From NCBI GenBank assembly GCA_013397935.1, contig VZRN01005394.1, positions 449,254 to 513,253 on the forward strand: a stretch of DNA of 64,000 nt, in the 5' to 3' direction. Made by a program: the position numbers and the translations under genes. The notes beneath the pieces were generated by a model. The model did not search any database. It worked only from the letters and a program-made list of their open reading frames with translations, and had not been told where the DNA came from. Of the stretch, positions 13,341-26,125 are shown in pieces. Position 1 is the stretch's first letter, and every line of letters begins with the position of its first letter. Origin of the DNA: Dasyornis broadbenti (Eukaryota; Chordata; Aves; Passeriformes; Dasyornithidae).

Positions 13341-16300
13341 GTGAAAAAACAAAGGGAAAAAAGTCAACATTGCATAAATTTCTCCTTGCTTCTCTAGCTC
13401 TGAGTGGCAAATGGTGCACAGAATTAAGCAGCGCAGGGTCAGACCTGGAGGGAGTGCCAGAGGCTGAAGGGTCCTTTGCATTTCCTGCTTTCATTGCCTG
13501 GTCTGTCGCAGCGGCTTTATCCCACGAGGCCGTCTGTCCTCAGAACCAAAACTGCCACTGCAATATTATAATTTTTTACATTTTTGTTTGTCACAGTATT
13601 TCTGTCTCAACCCAGAAGCAGCATGAATGGGGTGTATTCAGCCTCAGTGCCAGAGGAATTGACAGGGGCTGGAGGGTCCTGTCTTCACTGGATGTGGCTT
13701 CACATTGCTCTCTGAGAGCATCCAGAAGAGCAACATTTCATCTACCAAAATAAAAGCAAAATTAATGACCCCCACTTGCATCAGTTTTGGAAAGAAATTC
13801 TCATGCACCCAAACCCTCTGAGAATGCTCCACTTTCCATCGAGCTCTTCATCCAATCATAACTGACTAAGCTACTTTATATGCCCTTGGATTCTGGCCCA
13901 GAAAATGTGTGGTTTCTTAAAATGTATGTTTATATATACACACTACTTTATACCAGCCAATACCTTCTGAAATGTAGGTGGCCAGAAATTGGCTGATCTT
14001 TTCATATTACATATTTTAAAAAGGAGTTGACATTAGTATATAAATTCTGTATAAGCTTCATGGAGTCTTGATACCAATAGGGAAGGAGAATGTCAACAAC
14101 CACTTAGCTGCTAACATGGCCTGGAGATAATAAGGAAGGTAGCCGGGCAAATTGTATTTCCAGGAAATTTTGTTAATCATACAAAAATGGAAGGGCTTGG
14201 GGGGAAAAAGAATCTTGATGCTTTTCATGAAAGAAGTAGGTACTGTGAGGTCAAAAGGAAATATGAAAATGGATGTATAGGGTCCTAATTACTTTAGTAT
14301 TTCCTGTATGAAGTCTTAAAGTTAAAGATTGATTTTTCCAATAAACATTACAAGCATAATGACCGGGAGGTATGATCACAGATCACGTACCAGATGGAGA
14401 GCTATGGAAAAAGAACTACTGCTCTTAGAATGTGTTTTGTCTTCCTCTTTTTTTTTCCTCAAGGAAACCTGCATTAGTTTGAAAGAAAGGTATCAGATCT
14501 GAAGCGTGCAGTAGGAAAGACTCCAATTACTAAAGTATGAATAAAGAGGGAAGAATTTGGCCCAAAACCAAACTCAATTAGGAAAAGAAAACACATATAT
14601 CAAATATTATTGAAATTTCAAGGAGTTTTTTGATACACAAATTGCATTTATAATTTAGTCCCAGCATTATAAATTGAGTATGCATAAAGTCTTAGTCAAA
14701 ACTTTTCTTTTCCAAAGCAAAGGAAGTGTAGTTTTCACTGAAATTAAAACTGCTTTCAGAGCCTGACTTCAGAACAATCCGGAGTTAAAACTAAGCAGGC
14801 ACATTCAGACAATGTCCAGGGTCTGTGTGTCTGCACCTTCACGGAAAGGAACATTATGTCCTTTATTTTGCATCATTTTTCAGGGAGCAAGCACTCTTTA
14901 CACACAAAAAAAATGCAGACTAAGGACTCTTAAAAGTTGGATTTCAAATGAAATTGGGTGGTTCTCTTGAACTCAGTCATTTTTGAGGGGATAGGTTTTT
15001 TTTTTCCTGGTGCATTTTTGTGTGTGTTTGCATGTTCAGATTTCAGGAAATGGAAACAAACAAAATAAAAGGCCATCCCTTCAAAGCAGAAAAGTAAGTT
15101 CTCACTCACTTCTAATTTTCACCCTGCACATGGATCATGGAATCACAGATTCACAGAATAGTTTGGTTTGGAAGTGGCCTTAAAGATCATCTCATTTCAC
15201 CCCCTGTCATGAGCAGGGACACCTTCCACTAGACCAGGTTGCTTCAAGTCTTGTCTAATCCACCCTTAAACACTTCCAGGGATGGGGCAGCCACAGCTTC
15301 TCTGGACAGTCGGTGTCAGGGCCTCACCACCCTCACAGCCAAGAATTTCTTCACAATATCCCATCTAAGCCTGTCCTCTGGCAATGGGAAGCCATTCCCC
15401 CTTGTCCTGCCCCTCCAGACCCGTGTCCAAAGTCTCTCTCCAGCTGTCTTGGAGCTCCTTTAGGTGCTTGAAGGGTCTCTAAGACTGATTTATCACAGAA
15501 TGATAAATGCCTTAGAGAAAAATGCTGTTTTCTGTCTGCCTTCTCCCTTAAAGAGCAAGCAATTTGGGATGAAGCAACAAAACCAAGGGTATGGGTAGGC
15601 AGTTGGAGCAGAGCCATCACTCAACACTCCTTTGAGCAGTACCAGGAACTGAGGATCAGTGTCTGTCCCTGATTTCAGGTTTTTTTTTTTTTACTAAGAG
15701 TGTTTGCAAATACCTCCCTGTGTTTCTGAATTTATTTCATGATAGCTTCCACCTCAATATGTGTTCCCTGTAGGAATAATTATTTGTGCTCCTGAATGTA
15801 TGCCACAGGATATGTTTTTACTTCTGTCATTTGAATCCCTGATCCCTCCCACCCCCTTACAGCTGCCTGTGACTTTTAACACCTTCTCTCTGGGGTTTGG
15901 AGAAAAACATCTTTGTTTACAGACCCATCCAGCCTGGTAAGGAGACCTAATTGTTCTGGAGAAGGTTGGTTTATCCATGCATCACTGATACTTTGGCTCC
16001 TTCTCAGCTGTGCTGAGGACACTGAGCCACTCCAGGGATGCTGCACCTGTTGTCACCCCATCTGTGTCCTGCTGGGTGAAAGGGACCCTTCACTGAGGAC
16101 ATCTGACAGACTGACTTCCCTAAAATGACCCAAGTTCATGCAGCACTTTCCTTCCTGCCTGTTGTGTTCAGAGCACTTCTAGGGCATCCCTCTACATCTC
16201 TTTTGGCTTTTGTTGGCAAAAGCATATAAAATGACATCTCCACCTCATCTCAACTCATGCCACCCCCTCCACCATGGGAGCAAAGGTTGTTGTTGGACAA

Positions 16301-19300
16301 GCCAAGAGCATGAACCTCCTCACAAGTGGAGAGGGCTCAAAGAGAAAAGCAGTGGAAATATATACTGTTCTCAGTGAGCTTAGATAATATTTAAAACTCA
16401 ACAATGGAACCTGACTCCTTCTGAAAACCTTCAAAGCACTTAAAAATAGGAATCTGGTCTCTTGCCTCCTCTCTGCCCCACATACTCGGAAGTGCATAAC
16501 AATGGAAACTCTGTTCCTGCGAGTTCCCCTACAAATGACCCCTGGAAAGCATTGACTGCTTCCTGTAGGCTCCTGCCATCATTCCTTCCCCGGTAATATC
16601 TGCATCTGCTTTCAGATCTGTAATCACTTTTCTTTAACTGAGCTCTGAAGTAGAATTTCTGTGACTCCATTTAGATTTCGTCGCTTGGCAATAAGGAGAT
16701 AGTTATTTCAAAGTAGACATGAGGAACATGAGATTCTGATCTAAGGGAGACTCTAGTATCTAATAATATGTGCCTTGCTATAGGTGATAATTTAAGATGA
16801 GTTTACGGAGCCCCTGTAACTACATTTTCTAAGTGTGCTTTGTTGTGCTTACCAGGTAACTGCAAAGTGATTATGTGAATATTAATGCTTGGCAGGTTAG
16901 ACACTTCTGATACACAGGATTAGCATCATGTTTTTCTCCCTTGTAACTCTTTGTGCTAATATGTGGGACTTACAGTAAGATAAAGGCACCTCACCAGCAA
17001 AAAAACCACTAATGGCATGCTTCTTATCTGAGGCATCAGTTCGCACAGCACTGAAGCACAGCACTTGCATTTTGAAATACAAATAGTTTTTCCGTTCTCC
17101 GTGATATATGGATAGTTTATATGCCTTTCATAGACATTGTGCATGTATTGTGTTGGATCATTTCCGCCAAACCTATAAAGCTTTTTGTATGTTCGTGCAC
17201 GTGTATGGACACAGCAGTGGTTAAACCAGCTTCAGTTGGGTAATAAAAATACAAAAATGGTGTGGACACAGCAGCAAGTCATGGAGGCAATGGTGTGAAA
17301 CTGCAGTGTATCATACTGCCCACATCCATGCCCTTAACCCTGTGGTTAGTGTGAGGTAAGAGGAGGTGAAGTCATGTCCCTTAAAGAAAAAGAGCACAGC
17401 TCACTCACTTTCTCCAGGATATAGGAGGGTGTGCACTGTACTGTCCCACAGACCGGCCCATGCCCTCACCAAATCCATCACTGCTGCTCTGCCGGTCCCC
17501 AGCTGACATCAGTGTGGAGGCACATCCTTGGATAATGACATGAATTTGGGGGTAGGATGGACCTTTCATCCATCAAAGTGTCTGATTTCTGCTCACTCTA
17601 AATGTGCTAATAGCACAGCAGGGACACTTTGGAGAAGGGAGGGCCTGAAGAGGGCCGTTCTTCCTGGCTCCCACCCATTTGAGTGAGCATCAAGTGGTTG
17701 CTGGAATGCCTTGAGAGCAAGGACATGATCCCCAGGGCTGTCACCTCCCTCCCACCTATTCTCATCTGGAGGCGAGACTCAAACCCTTCAGTTGGGGGTT
17801 TTCCTCCACAGATCCCCTCTTTTGGGAACATATTTTGGGAACGCTGCAAAAATAACCATCTTGCAAAGCCCCTCAGATGTTGGCCTGGCCTTTGTCTCCC
17901 AGTGCCATCACTGCTGGGTATCTACTAAGAGTGACAGAAGGCAGGAGAGGACAGAGAAGGGAAACTTGAAGAGAACAATGCTGGAGGGAACCATCAGATT
18001 GGGTGCTCCTGGTAGAAATAGCTCATCCACCAACCAATCTGGTCTCCTTCCTGGAGTTAACATTGCCCAAGTACTATGTGAGTTCAGTGAGAGTTTCTAT
18101 TAGTCATGGACCTGAGTTTTTTCTGAGCATCCCTTTACTGAATATGATCACATTCTCTTAAGACAGGAGGAACAACCCCAGTGTGTTCCGAGGCCAGGAG
18201 TGTGGGGAATGGTGATCAAACAAGTCTGGGAAGCAATTACCCCCAGATTTGACGCTGTGTCAGCAGAACCTATCAAAGTATTACACAGGGCATCCTGCAC
18301 ATTCATACTGTTATCATAACCCAGGTTTAATCCTCCAAGCTTAGACAGGGATTTGGTGGCCAGTGATTTCAGAAATTACTTTTATTTTGCCAATTTTGGG
18401 AGCAGGCTGCTGTTTGCAAGTGAAAATTATCTCTTGCAAAACATGGATCTATAAAATGAGCAATGGGGCTGAACGCTTGGGATATGATTTATTTCTTTGG
18501 GCTCTGCATGGAGCTTTCAGAGTGTGGAAACCTGCACCAAAGAAGGAGGAAATTATTTGAAGGGAGTCTGCTTTCAAGTAGAAAGGAAATAATTTGCTGA
18601 ACGTTTTAGATATTGTTGATGTTCTCAAATTTAAGGCATGAAAAGAAACCTTTTTTAGCAGCAAGTCTGTGAGCAGGAGCCACCTCTTTGATCTGTGTCT
18701 GCACACAGTGGGGTGGTGTCCATGAGTTACAAGGAAATGTAATGCACTGTCATTCTTAAATAAAAACACACTAGCTAATTAAATTGAGACCCCAGTGACC
18801 AAGTGATTGGTCTGCAAGTTTGGAAATCTCTATCCTGTAATGCTCTTCAGCTTGGGATAAGTCACTTAACCTCTGTATTTCCCAGTGCTCCTCCCTGTAG
18901 CCTTTGTCTACTGATGAAAACTTCAGTATGATTTATACAGAGTGATATGAATGTATTTTCCTCATCCTTCCGAACTTGGACTCTGACATTAATCAGACCT
19001 GCACTCCCTGACATAGCATATGGTTAACCTCCACATGTCCTCTGTCAGCCAGGCTGCTGTCTGGGCTGGCTGCTCCAAGGGTCTCTGTTAGTCATCATGG
19101 AGTTAAAGGTTTGGAGACCCAAACACTGGAGTGTGGGGGTCAAGCAGGGAGTGTGGTCCCAGGAGACAATGGGAAACACTTGGTCTCTCATTCTTCAACT
19201 CCCACACTGTGATGGGGCAGCCAGAACTTCCGAAAACAGCATCTACTTGTCCAGGATCTTCATATAAGAAATGTTTACAACACAGAGCATTAGCCTAACT

Positions 19301-20558
19301 CATCCTGGATATAACAGATCGACCTCACACACGTATCTGGCCATGTGATAGCCAGAAGTACTCTGGGAACCACAGCTTTAGGTAGGCTGCTGAATGTCTG
19401 GAAATCTAGCAGATCATTTTTAAAAGTGGTAGATCATCATAAAAAAAAAAAAACAAAACAGGAAAAGCAGGGTCTTGACCATGGAAGAGCAAACTGCCTC
19501 AGCAAGCAGCAGAATAAGAGATTATACCCAAAGCAGTAGAATGATAGATTAGCAGTGAGACAATAGATATCAAGTAAAACAGATAGAGCAATAGAGCAGG
19601 TTAAAAGCAGTTGGCCATGAAATCCGTGAAGGAGGAGCTGTCCAAGGCTGGTTTTTGCCATTGTAGTTGGACCAACCTGTTTGGTAAAAGCTGAGTATGC
19701 ACCAAAACTCATGCAGTTTCCAGGCATAGGAAATGTCTTTCCGCCTGTGAAAACATTTTCCTGCTGGATGGAGAACTGGAGTTTCCCCACAGAAGAAGCT
19801 GTCCTCAAGGTCTGGTAAACTCTGGAGGGCAAAGTCAGGTATCAATGCCAGCTCAAGCGGCATCTATGAAATGCTCTTGGTCCATGCTCAAATCACAGGT
19901 TTTCAGGAGCTGATATTTTTGTCGTTTGTTCCCAGCAGCTTCTGTGAAGTCCAAGACACTATACTGATAAATGACTTTCAATCATACAAAGTCAGATCAG
20001 TTTGTAGGGGCCTTGGGGCCAACTGGACCCTTTTATTTATCAATCGCAGCATAAGAACCCTGGATTTTCTAAAGGACGTAAGACACGTTTGGTTTGGACT
20101 GTTGCTGCTCCAGGATCTCACTGGTCACTGGGAAACTTTCAGCAAGTGATTCAGGCTGCATCGTAGAGGTCTATCTTTTTTCCATGGGGTCAGGAGAAGT
20201 CTCAGTGCAGCTACTATCCAAAAGTAGGTCCCTCATTTAAGTTGGATGCTCTTCTGTGTCAGTGAATACAGACTCTCCTTAACCTCACTGGAAGCTTGGG
20301 TAAAATGCAATGTCAAATGCTCATTAGAAATAAATGGGATACCTCAGAAATTGGATACCCTCAGGAGTACTTCAGAAAACTTAATTCCTTGGAAGTCTGA
20401 GATAACTTAGTGCAATTTCCCATGTTACATTTTGGGCCAATACCTTTCATCCCATACTGGGCACCTCCAAGGAGAGTCTATCTCTGTCTCCTCTGCACCA
20501 TTCCAGCAGGGACAAGTTGCTGCCAAGAGTAATAAAATTCCCCTTTGGCTTCACCAAA
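13341..20558. other. Intergenic; largely unique, AT-rich at 13.8-15.1 kb
   Basis: Apart from the CR1 fragment at 15137-15482, this is mostly unique DNA with short homopolymers. I see no coding exon. The AT-rich part at 13.8-15.1 kb lacks recognisable repeats. Confidence 0.5.
15137..15482 (-). mobile_element. CR1 LINE fragment
   Basis: The antisense CR1 runs from CATGGAATCACAGATTCAC to CTCTCTCCAGCTGTCTTGG. It is well preserved, including 'aagaatttcttcacaatatc'. Confidence 0.92.
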
Positions 20559-21000
20559 TCAGAGAATCATTTAGGCTGAAAAACACCTCTAAGAGCATTG
20601 AGTCCCACCATTCCCCCAGCATTGCCAGGCCCACCACTTACCCAAGTCCCCAGGTGCCACATGTACATGGTTTTTAAATCCCTCCAGGGATGGGGACTCC
20701 ACTGCCCTGGGCAGATTGTTCTGGGGCTTGAAAGCCCTTTTGGGGAAGAAATTTTCCCTAATATCCAATTTAAACCTCCCCTGGGGCAACTTGAGGACAT
20801 TTCTCTTTATTCTGTCACTTGGTACTGAAGAGACCAACTCCCACCTCACCATAATCTCCTTTCAGGGAGTTGTAGAGAGCAGAAGGTCCCCCCTGAGCCT
20901 CCTTTTCTCCAGTCTGAGCCCCGCAGCTCCCTCAGCTGCTCATCATCAGACTTGTGCTCCAGACCCTGCCCAAGCTTCATGATACTGGGCAGTACCTGGA
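20559..21000 (-). mobile_element. CR1 LINE fragment
   Basis: The antisense CR1 belongs to the subfamily with 'gcattgagtccca' and 'gtccccaggtgccacat' and extends to the 'gagcctccttttctccag' region. Confidence 0.9.
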
Positions 21001-21907
21001 TAAAGTGCCAGGCACACTGGAGGTTCTTCCTGGTCACTGCTCCATGGTAGACCTTTGTGGAGTGACCTGGTGGTCTTTCCTTCTGCATTAATCCTTTTCA
21101 CATGCCACTAAAATTACAAGTGTGAAAACAACACACTTTGTGATTTTGAATTCTGAGACATCATCAGTCCATCATCAATTTTTTTCCTCCATCCAGTGGT
21201 GCAAAACCAGAGACACTCTGGGAGAGATGATGGCCTCCTATGTAAATGAGATGGGGGTTTGGCATGCTGTGAAGAGAGCTGGTTTGCATTATCAAGTTTC
21301 CTGGCACATGGTCTGATTTATTAATTTTCGGAGCAATCTGTGCAGGACTATATTCACTGAACTAATTTTAAGCTGCTTTTTAAAGCAAACAAATACATGA
21401 TTGCAGCTATTCCTCCTCTGCTGTCTCATCTCTAGCTGACAGCTTGCTCCAGCAGGAAAGAAGGACCCCACAAGGGGACTGTGTTTCATCACTGTGTATC
21501 AAAACAAACACACACACAAAAAGGGACCTGGCAACTAACCTCAAACAGCTTCATTTATTACATACAGTGCTGTCTTTTAAAGGGAACCTGCTGACCTGCT
21601 GTGGCTGGCTCTTTCTTCCCTGCCAGAGCATTTCATGAGCAAAATCAAGGACTTTCTGAGCAGGCTCTGCTTGGCTCACTTCATGTGCACAAGGTGACTT
21701 GGTACTGCATGCAGGCGTTCTGTTTGCCAGCCCCACCCTCCCCTTGCAGCACCAAGCACCCTGTGGCATCTCTTGGGAGAGTGCTACAGGCTGGAGAGGT
21801 CCCCATTGCCATTGGAATTGGATGGATGCTGAGAAGCCACCATGTGAAACCACCATGGGGAACCACTACAGTTCATATAGGGGTTTTGAAGACCAAGTCT
21901 TGCTGGA

Positions 21908-22445
21908 AATCATAGAATAGCATAGGTTGGAAGGGAACTTTAAAGCTCATGTTGTTACAGCCCCCCTGCCATGGGGAGGGACACCTTCCACTACACCAGG
22001 TTGCTCCAAGACCTGTACAACCTGGCCTTGAACACTTCCAGGGATGGGGCAACTACAGCTTCTCTGGGCAACCTGTGCCAGATGCTCACCACCCTCATTG
22101 TAAAAAACTTCTTCATTATATCTAATTTAATCTTCTAATCTTCCTTATATTTAGTCTAAATTGACCATCATTAAGTTAAAAACCATTTCACATTATTCTG
22201 GGACACCAGGCCCCTGTCCAAAGTCCCTTTCCAGCTCTCTTGGAGCCTCTTTAGGCATTTGAAGGGCTTCTCAGCTCTCCTCAGAACCTTCTCTTCTCCA
22301 GATTGAACGCAGCCAGCTCACCCAGCTGTCTCCAGAGCAGAAGAGCTCCAGCCCTCAAAGCATCTTTTTGGTCTCCTTTGGCCTCATTGCTGCAGCCCTA
22401 TGCGCTTCTGATGTTGGACCCCAGAGCTGGACACAGTACTCCTCA
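21908..22445 (-). mobile_element. CR1 LINE fragment
   Basis: The antisense CR1 runs from ATCATAGAATAGCATAGG to the 'gttggaccccagagctgg' region. An internal AT-rich stretch (about 22110-22200) departs from the consensus and may be a small insertion or decay. Confidence 0.92.
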
Positions 22446-23370
22446 AAGCACCCATCAAAGCCCAAATATCTCAGGTATCTCCAAATTTGAGTTAACAACA
22501 CTCTTCAGTCCTAATACTCTGGGAGCATGTTGCTGCGGGGCATTGCCATTGGCAGAGCCATGTCTCCACCACAGAGGAGTTTGTAGCCATCTCCTGGACC
22601 ACAGTATGGCAAGACCCTCCATGAGCCTGAGGATGGAGTTAAGAGGCTTGGCCACTGAGCAGGCACAGAATCTCTGTGGCTGCATGAGATGTTTAGTTAG
22701 CGCAGCACAGGATTCATGTTAGGAAATGGAGCATTCACTCTTTCTCCATATTATAAGAATATTACAAAAAACCCCAAAGCTGGATTGCTGATTTATAGTC
22801 TAAATACTAAATCATATTACCCTCTCAAGCATTGTTGCAGTCGGGCTGCTTCTTGCACATGAGCCTAAAACATGGGCAGGTCCTTACAGGAGCAGTGCCT
22901 GACTCCATGGCACCAGGCAAGCGCCTAAATGATGCCTGCTGGGATGTTTTGTTTTCAATTCTAACAAAACAAAATTCCTTTATCTCATCTGCTGCTAGCA
23001 CTGCATGAATTGCAGCAGGTACGGATAGGTGGCAGTTCTGTTTGGTCTTTGGACAATGCAGGATTGCTTCCTGCAGTGCTCTGGGAAACAGTGTAAATCA
23101 TTTGGGGGGATTTGACATCTGTGAAATTCAATTTTCAGGAAAGTGATGCCTATTCCAGAATAGCTTCAGAAACAGAGCTTTGGTGGAGAAAAAAAATCTA
23201 CATTGTTTTCCATGCAAAATGGTATTGAACTACCTCTTGGGGACTTGTCCACCCTCAGTTTCCTCCCAAAATATGAAGAAGAAAACAGTTCTGGTCTTTT
23301 CCAGATCCCGTGCAAATATAATGTGGCCAGCGGCTTGAGTGAAGGGATCCTGCCCCTTTGCCCCACCTGC

Positions 23371-23828
23371 AGAGCTGCCTCCAGCCCTGGGGTCCAACAT
23401 CAGAAGGATGTGGAATTGCTGGAGTGAGTCCAGAGGATGCCACAGAGATGCTCCAAGGGCTGGAGCCCCTCTGGTCTAGAGACAGGATGGGAGAGCTGGG
23501 GGTGTTCAGCCTGGAGAAGAGAAGGCTCGGGGGAGATCTTAAAGCCCCTGGCAGTGCCTACAGGGGCTCCAGGAGAGCTGGAGAGAGACTTTGGACAAGG
23601 GCCTGGAGGGATAGGACAAGGGGGAATGACTTCTCACTGCCAGAGGACAGGCTTAGATGGGATATTGGGCAGAAATTCTCATCTGTGAGGGTGGTAAGTC
23701 TCTGGCACAGGTTGTCCAGAGAAGCTGTGGTAGCCTCATCCCTGGAGGTGTTCCAGTCCAGGCTGGAGGTATTTTGGAGCAGCCTTGTCTTGCGGAAAGT
23801 GTCTCTAGAATCTGGGATTCTGCGATGT
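23371..23828 (+). mobile_element. CR1 LINE fragment, left of tRNA pair
   Basis: The sense CR1 contains GTGTTCAGCCTGGAGAAGAG, GACAAGGGGGAATGACTTC and CTCATCCCTGGAGGTGTTCC. It ends in a decayed tail about 90 bp before the tRNA-Pro gene. It closely resembles the reverse complement of the CR1 at 25409-26125. Confidence 0.93.
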
Positions 23829-23916
23829 CGCGCGCAGAAACATGAAGACTCCCCCTCAACCACAGCACCGCCGGCGCTGTTCTCATAGAGCTATTTGTAG
23901 GAAGCGTATAGCAGCG

Positions 23917-23988
23917 GGCTCGTTGGTCTAGGGGTATGATTCTCGCTTAGGGTGCGAGAGGTCCCGGGTTCAAATCCCGGACGAGCCC
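23917..23988 (+). tRNA. tRNA-Pro (anticodon AGG)
   Basis: This is a full 72-bp cloverleaf: acceptor stem GGCTCGT/ACGAGCC with discriminator C, and anticodon stem CTCGC/GCGAG with loop TTAGGGT, giving AGG at 23949-23951. The T stem is CCGGG/CCCGG. Pol III box B GGTTCAAATCC is at 23967-23977 and box A lies around TGGTCTAGGGG. A TTTT terminator begins at once at 23989. No intron and no mismatched stem pairs are seen, so it is probably functional. A CR1 fragment ends about 90 bp upstream. Confidence 0.97.
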
Positions 23989-24222
23989 TTTTCTTTTTTT
24001 TTCCTTTTTAAACCCCTCTCCTCTCTCTTTTTCTCTCCCACTCGCGCCCTCTTTTCATAGTCCCTCCCGACGCACATTTTCCGCGGGTGTACTTTCGTTT
24101 TCGAGGAGAACGTCTATGTGTGACGTGGCCAAAGGCGGTCTAGTTGGAGTCAAAAAAGGAAAAAAAAAAACCTCCCCTCTTTCCTTTGTGTGCGGGGAAA
24201 TGGACAACACCAAACCTAAAAC
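23989..24222. other. Spacer between convergent tRNA genes
   Basis: The 234 bp begins with the T-rich terminator and a pyrimidine-rich stretch, then CpG-containing sequence with TGACGTGG near 24121, and ends in A-rich sequence that serves as the minus-strand terminator. No gene is seen. Confidence 0.6.
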
Positions 24223-24294
24223 GGGCTCGTCCGGGATTTGAACCCGGGACCTCTCGCACCCTAAGCGAGAATCATACCCCTAGACCAACGAGCC
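24223..24294 (-). tRNA. tRNA-Pro (anticodon AGG), convergent copy
   Basis: This is the reverse complement of the 72-bp gene at 23917-23988, with the same stems, anticodon (complement at 24260-24262) and box B. By eye the two copies are identical. On the minus strand a TTTT terminator follows two bases after the gene (complement at 24218-24221). The two tRNA genes point at each other with 234 bp between their 3' ends. The DNA upstream of the two genes is not alike, so duplication was limited to the gene or the flanks have diverged. Confidence 0.97.
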
Positions 24295-24299
24295 GCCGC

Positions 24300-24960
24300 A
24301 AACACACGCCTTTAGCCGACAGTATATCTCTGCGCCGATTACGTCACCCGGCCGTGGGCAGGACTCGCGGGCAGCGGCAGTTCCGGACCCGCCCGCACCC
24401 TCTGTCCGAGCTCTCCTCGCAGCCCCAGACCTGCACAACCCCGCCGCAATCTCACCTGCCTTGCAGCCGCTCTTCCCCCTCCTGGCCGCCCCAGCAGCTA
24501 CCGAGCCTCTTCCCCACCTTGCATCCACTTCTGCAGACTCTTTTCTGCCCTCACACACACTTCTGCAGGCACTGTCCCCCTTTAGCACTCGCCCCTGTAC
24601 CCACTTCTTCTGCTTGCACCCACTTCTGCAAGTACTTCCTGCCCTCACGCGACCCTGCTCCCGCTGCTCCTGCACGTACCACCTCTCCAGGAACTGTACC
24701 CTCACACCCGGCTTTGCACCCAGCTCCACGCCCTCTGTCGCCCCGGAGCTCCCTGGGCCCTTTGCACCCACCCTAGCACTCCCCCTACAAACACCTGATC
24801 GCACCTCTGCATCCGCGGACTCTACTGGCACCCACCCAGGCTGGCACGGCCGCACTTTGCATTTCCCGCCAGACACTTGCTCCCCTAGCACCCACCTCCA
24901 CACCCAGCCCTGCAGCCACTCTCAGTGCCAGGGCTGCTGCAGCCTAGGCTCACTCCGTGG
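24300..24960. other. GC-rich, C-biased region beside the tRNA pair
   Basis: The + strand is rich in C with recurring phrases such as CACTTCTGCA (near 24520-24635), which suggests a decayed short repeat. Long open frames of about 170-210 codons run on both strands. Their translations are low-complexity (rich in P, S, T, H or in G, R, A), and overlapping frames on both strands fit skewed composition rather than a gene. I cannot assign a function. Confidence 0.45.
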
Positions 24961-25408
24961 GCCCTGCAGGTAATCCAAGGGCATAATTTGGTGCTCCATT
25001 CCCAGTATCCTCCAGCCTCTACGGGATATCCGGAGCAACTGACATTTCCCACGACTTTTTTTGGGGGGTGTGTATTTCAAGGAAAGCCAAACAAACCTGC
25101 ATGATGCCTGTGCCAGACACACGGCACAATTCATAGGGATGCACGGAAAATGAGTGCTTGGTATTGACCTCCCTAGGGAGTTGTCACCCTCTGTAAACTT
25201 TTTACAATGTGCATATAACCTCTGGAATCGAGGATTTTACTACTGATGGTTAGAAGACTAGGATGAAACCCCAGTAAATGCAAAATTATAACTGTTTAGA
25301 TACTCACTGAAAATTTCAGCAGCTATATAGGGTGTGAGCTTTAAGATAAATTAAGTTGAGGCTTTATTCCTGCATAAAGCAGCATTCAAGGACACTGCAA
25401 TATGCAAT

Positions 25409-26125
25409 AGAACCATAGAATGGTTTGGGTTGGAAGACACCTTTAAAAAGCAATCTAGTTCAACACCCTGACATGGGCAGGGATACCTTCCTCTAGACTG
25501 GGTTTCTGCAAGACATATCCAGCCTGCCCTGGAATACCTCCAGGGATGGGGTTGCCACAGCTTCTCTGGGCAACCTGCGCCAGGGCCTCAACACCCTCAC
25601 AGATGAGAATTCCTGCCCAATATCCCATCTAAGCCTGTCCTCTGGCAGTGGGAAGCCATTCCCCCTTGTCCTGTCCCTCCAGGCCCTTGTCCAAAGTCCC
25701 TCTGCAGCTCTCTTGGAGCCCCTTTAGGCACTGGCAGGGGCTCCAAGGTCTCCCTGGCACCTTCTCTTCTCCAGGCTGAACACCCCCAGCTCTCCCATCC
25801 TGTGTCTAGACCAGAGGTGCTCCAGCCCTCAGAGCATCTCCATGGCCTCCTCTGGACTCACTCCAGCAGCTCCACACCTTTCTTGATGTTGGACCCCAGA
25901 GCTGGAAGCATCTCTGCAGGTATGGTCTCACCTGAGTGGAGCAGAGGGGCAGAATCTACTCTCCCCTGTTGCCCACACTGGGGGTTCATCCCAGCACACA
26001 GGGAAGTTCTGGGTGCCGGCACACACGGCCAGGACAGGTTGAACATGTCATCCCACAGCACCCTCATATTCTTCTCCTCTTATCTGCCCTCCATCCCTTC
26101 ATCCTCCAGCCTTTGTGGATAGCGG
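25409..26125 (-). mobile_element. CR1 LINE fragment, right of tRNA pair
   Basis: This is the longest CR1 in the window, in antisense. It begins AACCATAGAATGGTTTGGG and extends into the region reading 'cccttcatcctccagcct'. It shares detailed wording with the copy at 23371-23828, so both belong to one subfamily. Confidence 0.93.

Noticed and set aside
24144..24973. Opposed long open frames beside the tRNA genes as possible protein genes
   Set aside because: Overlapping frames on both strands, low-complexity translation and a path through the tRNA gene itself point to composition bias.
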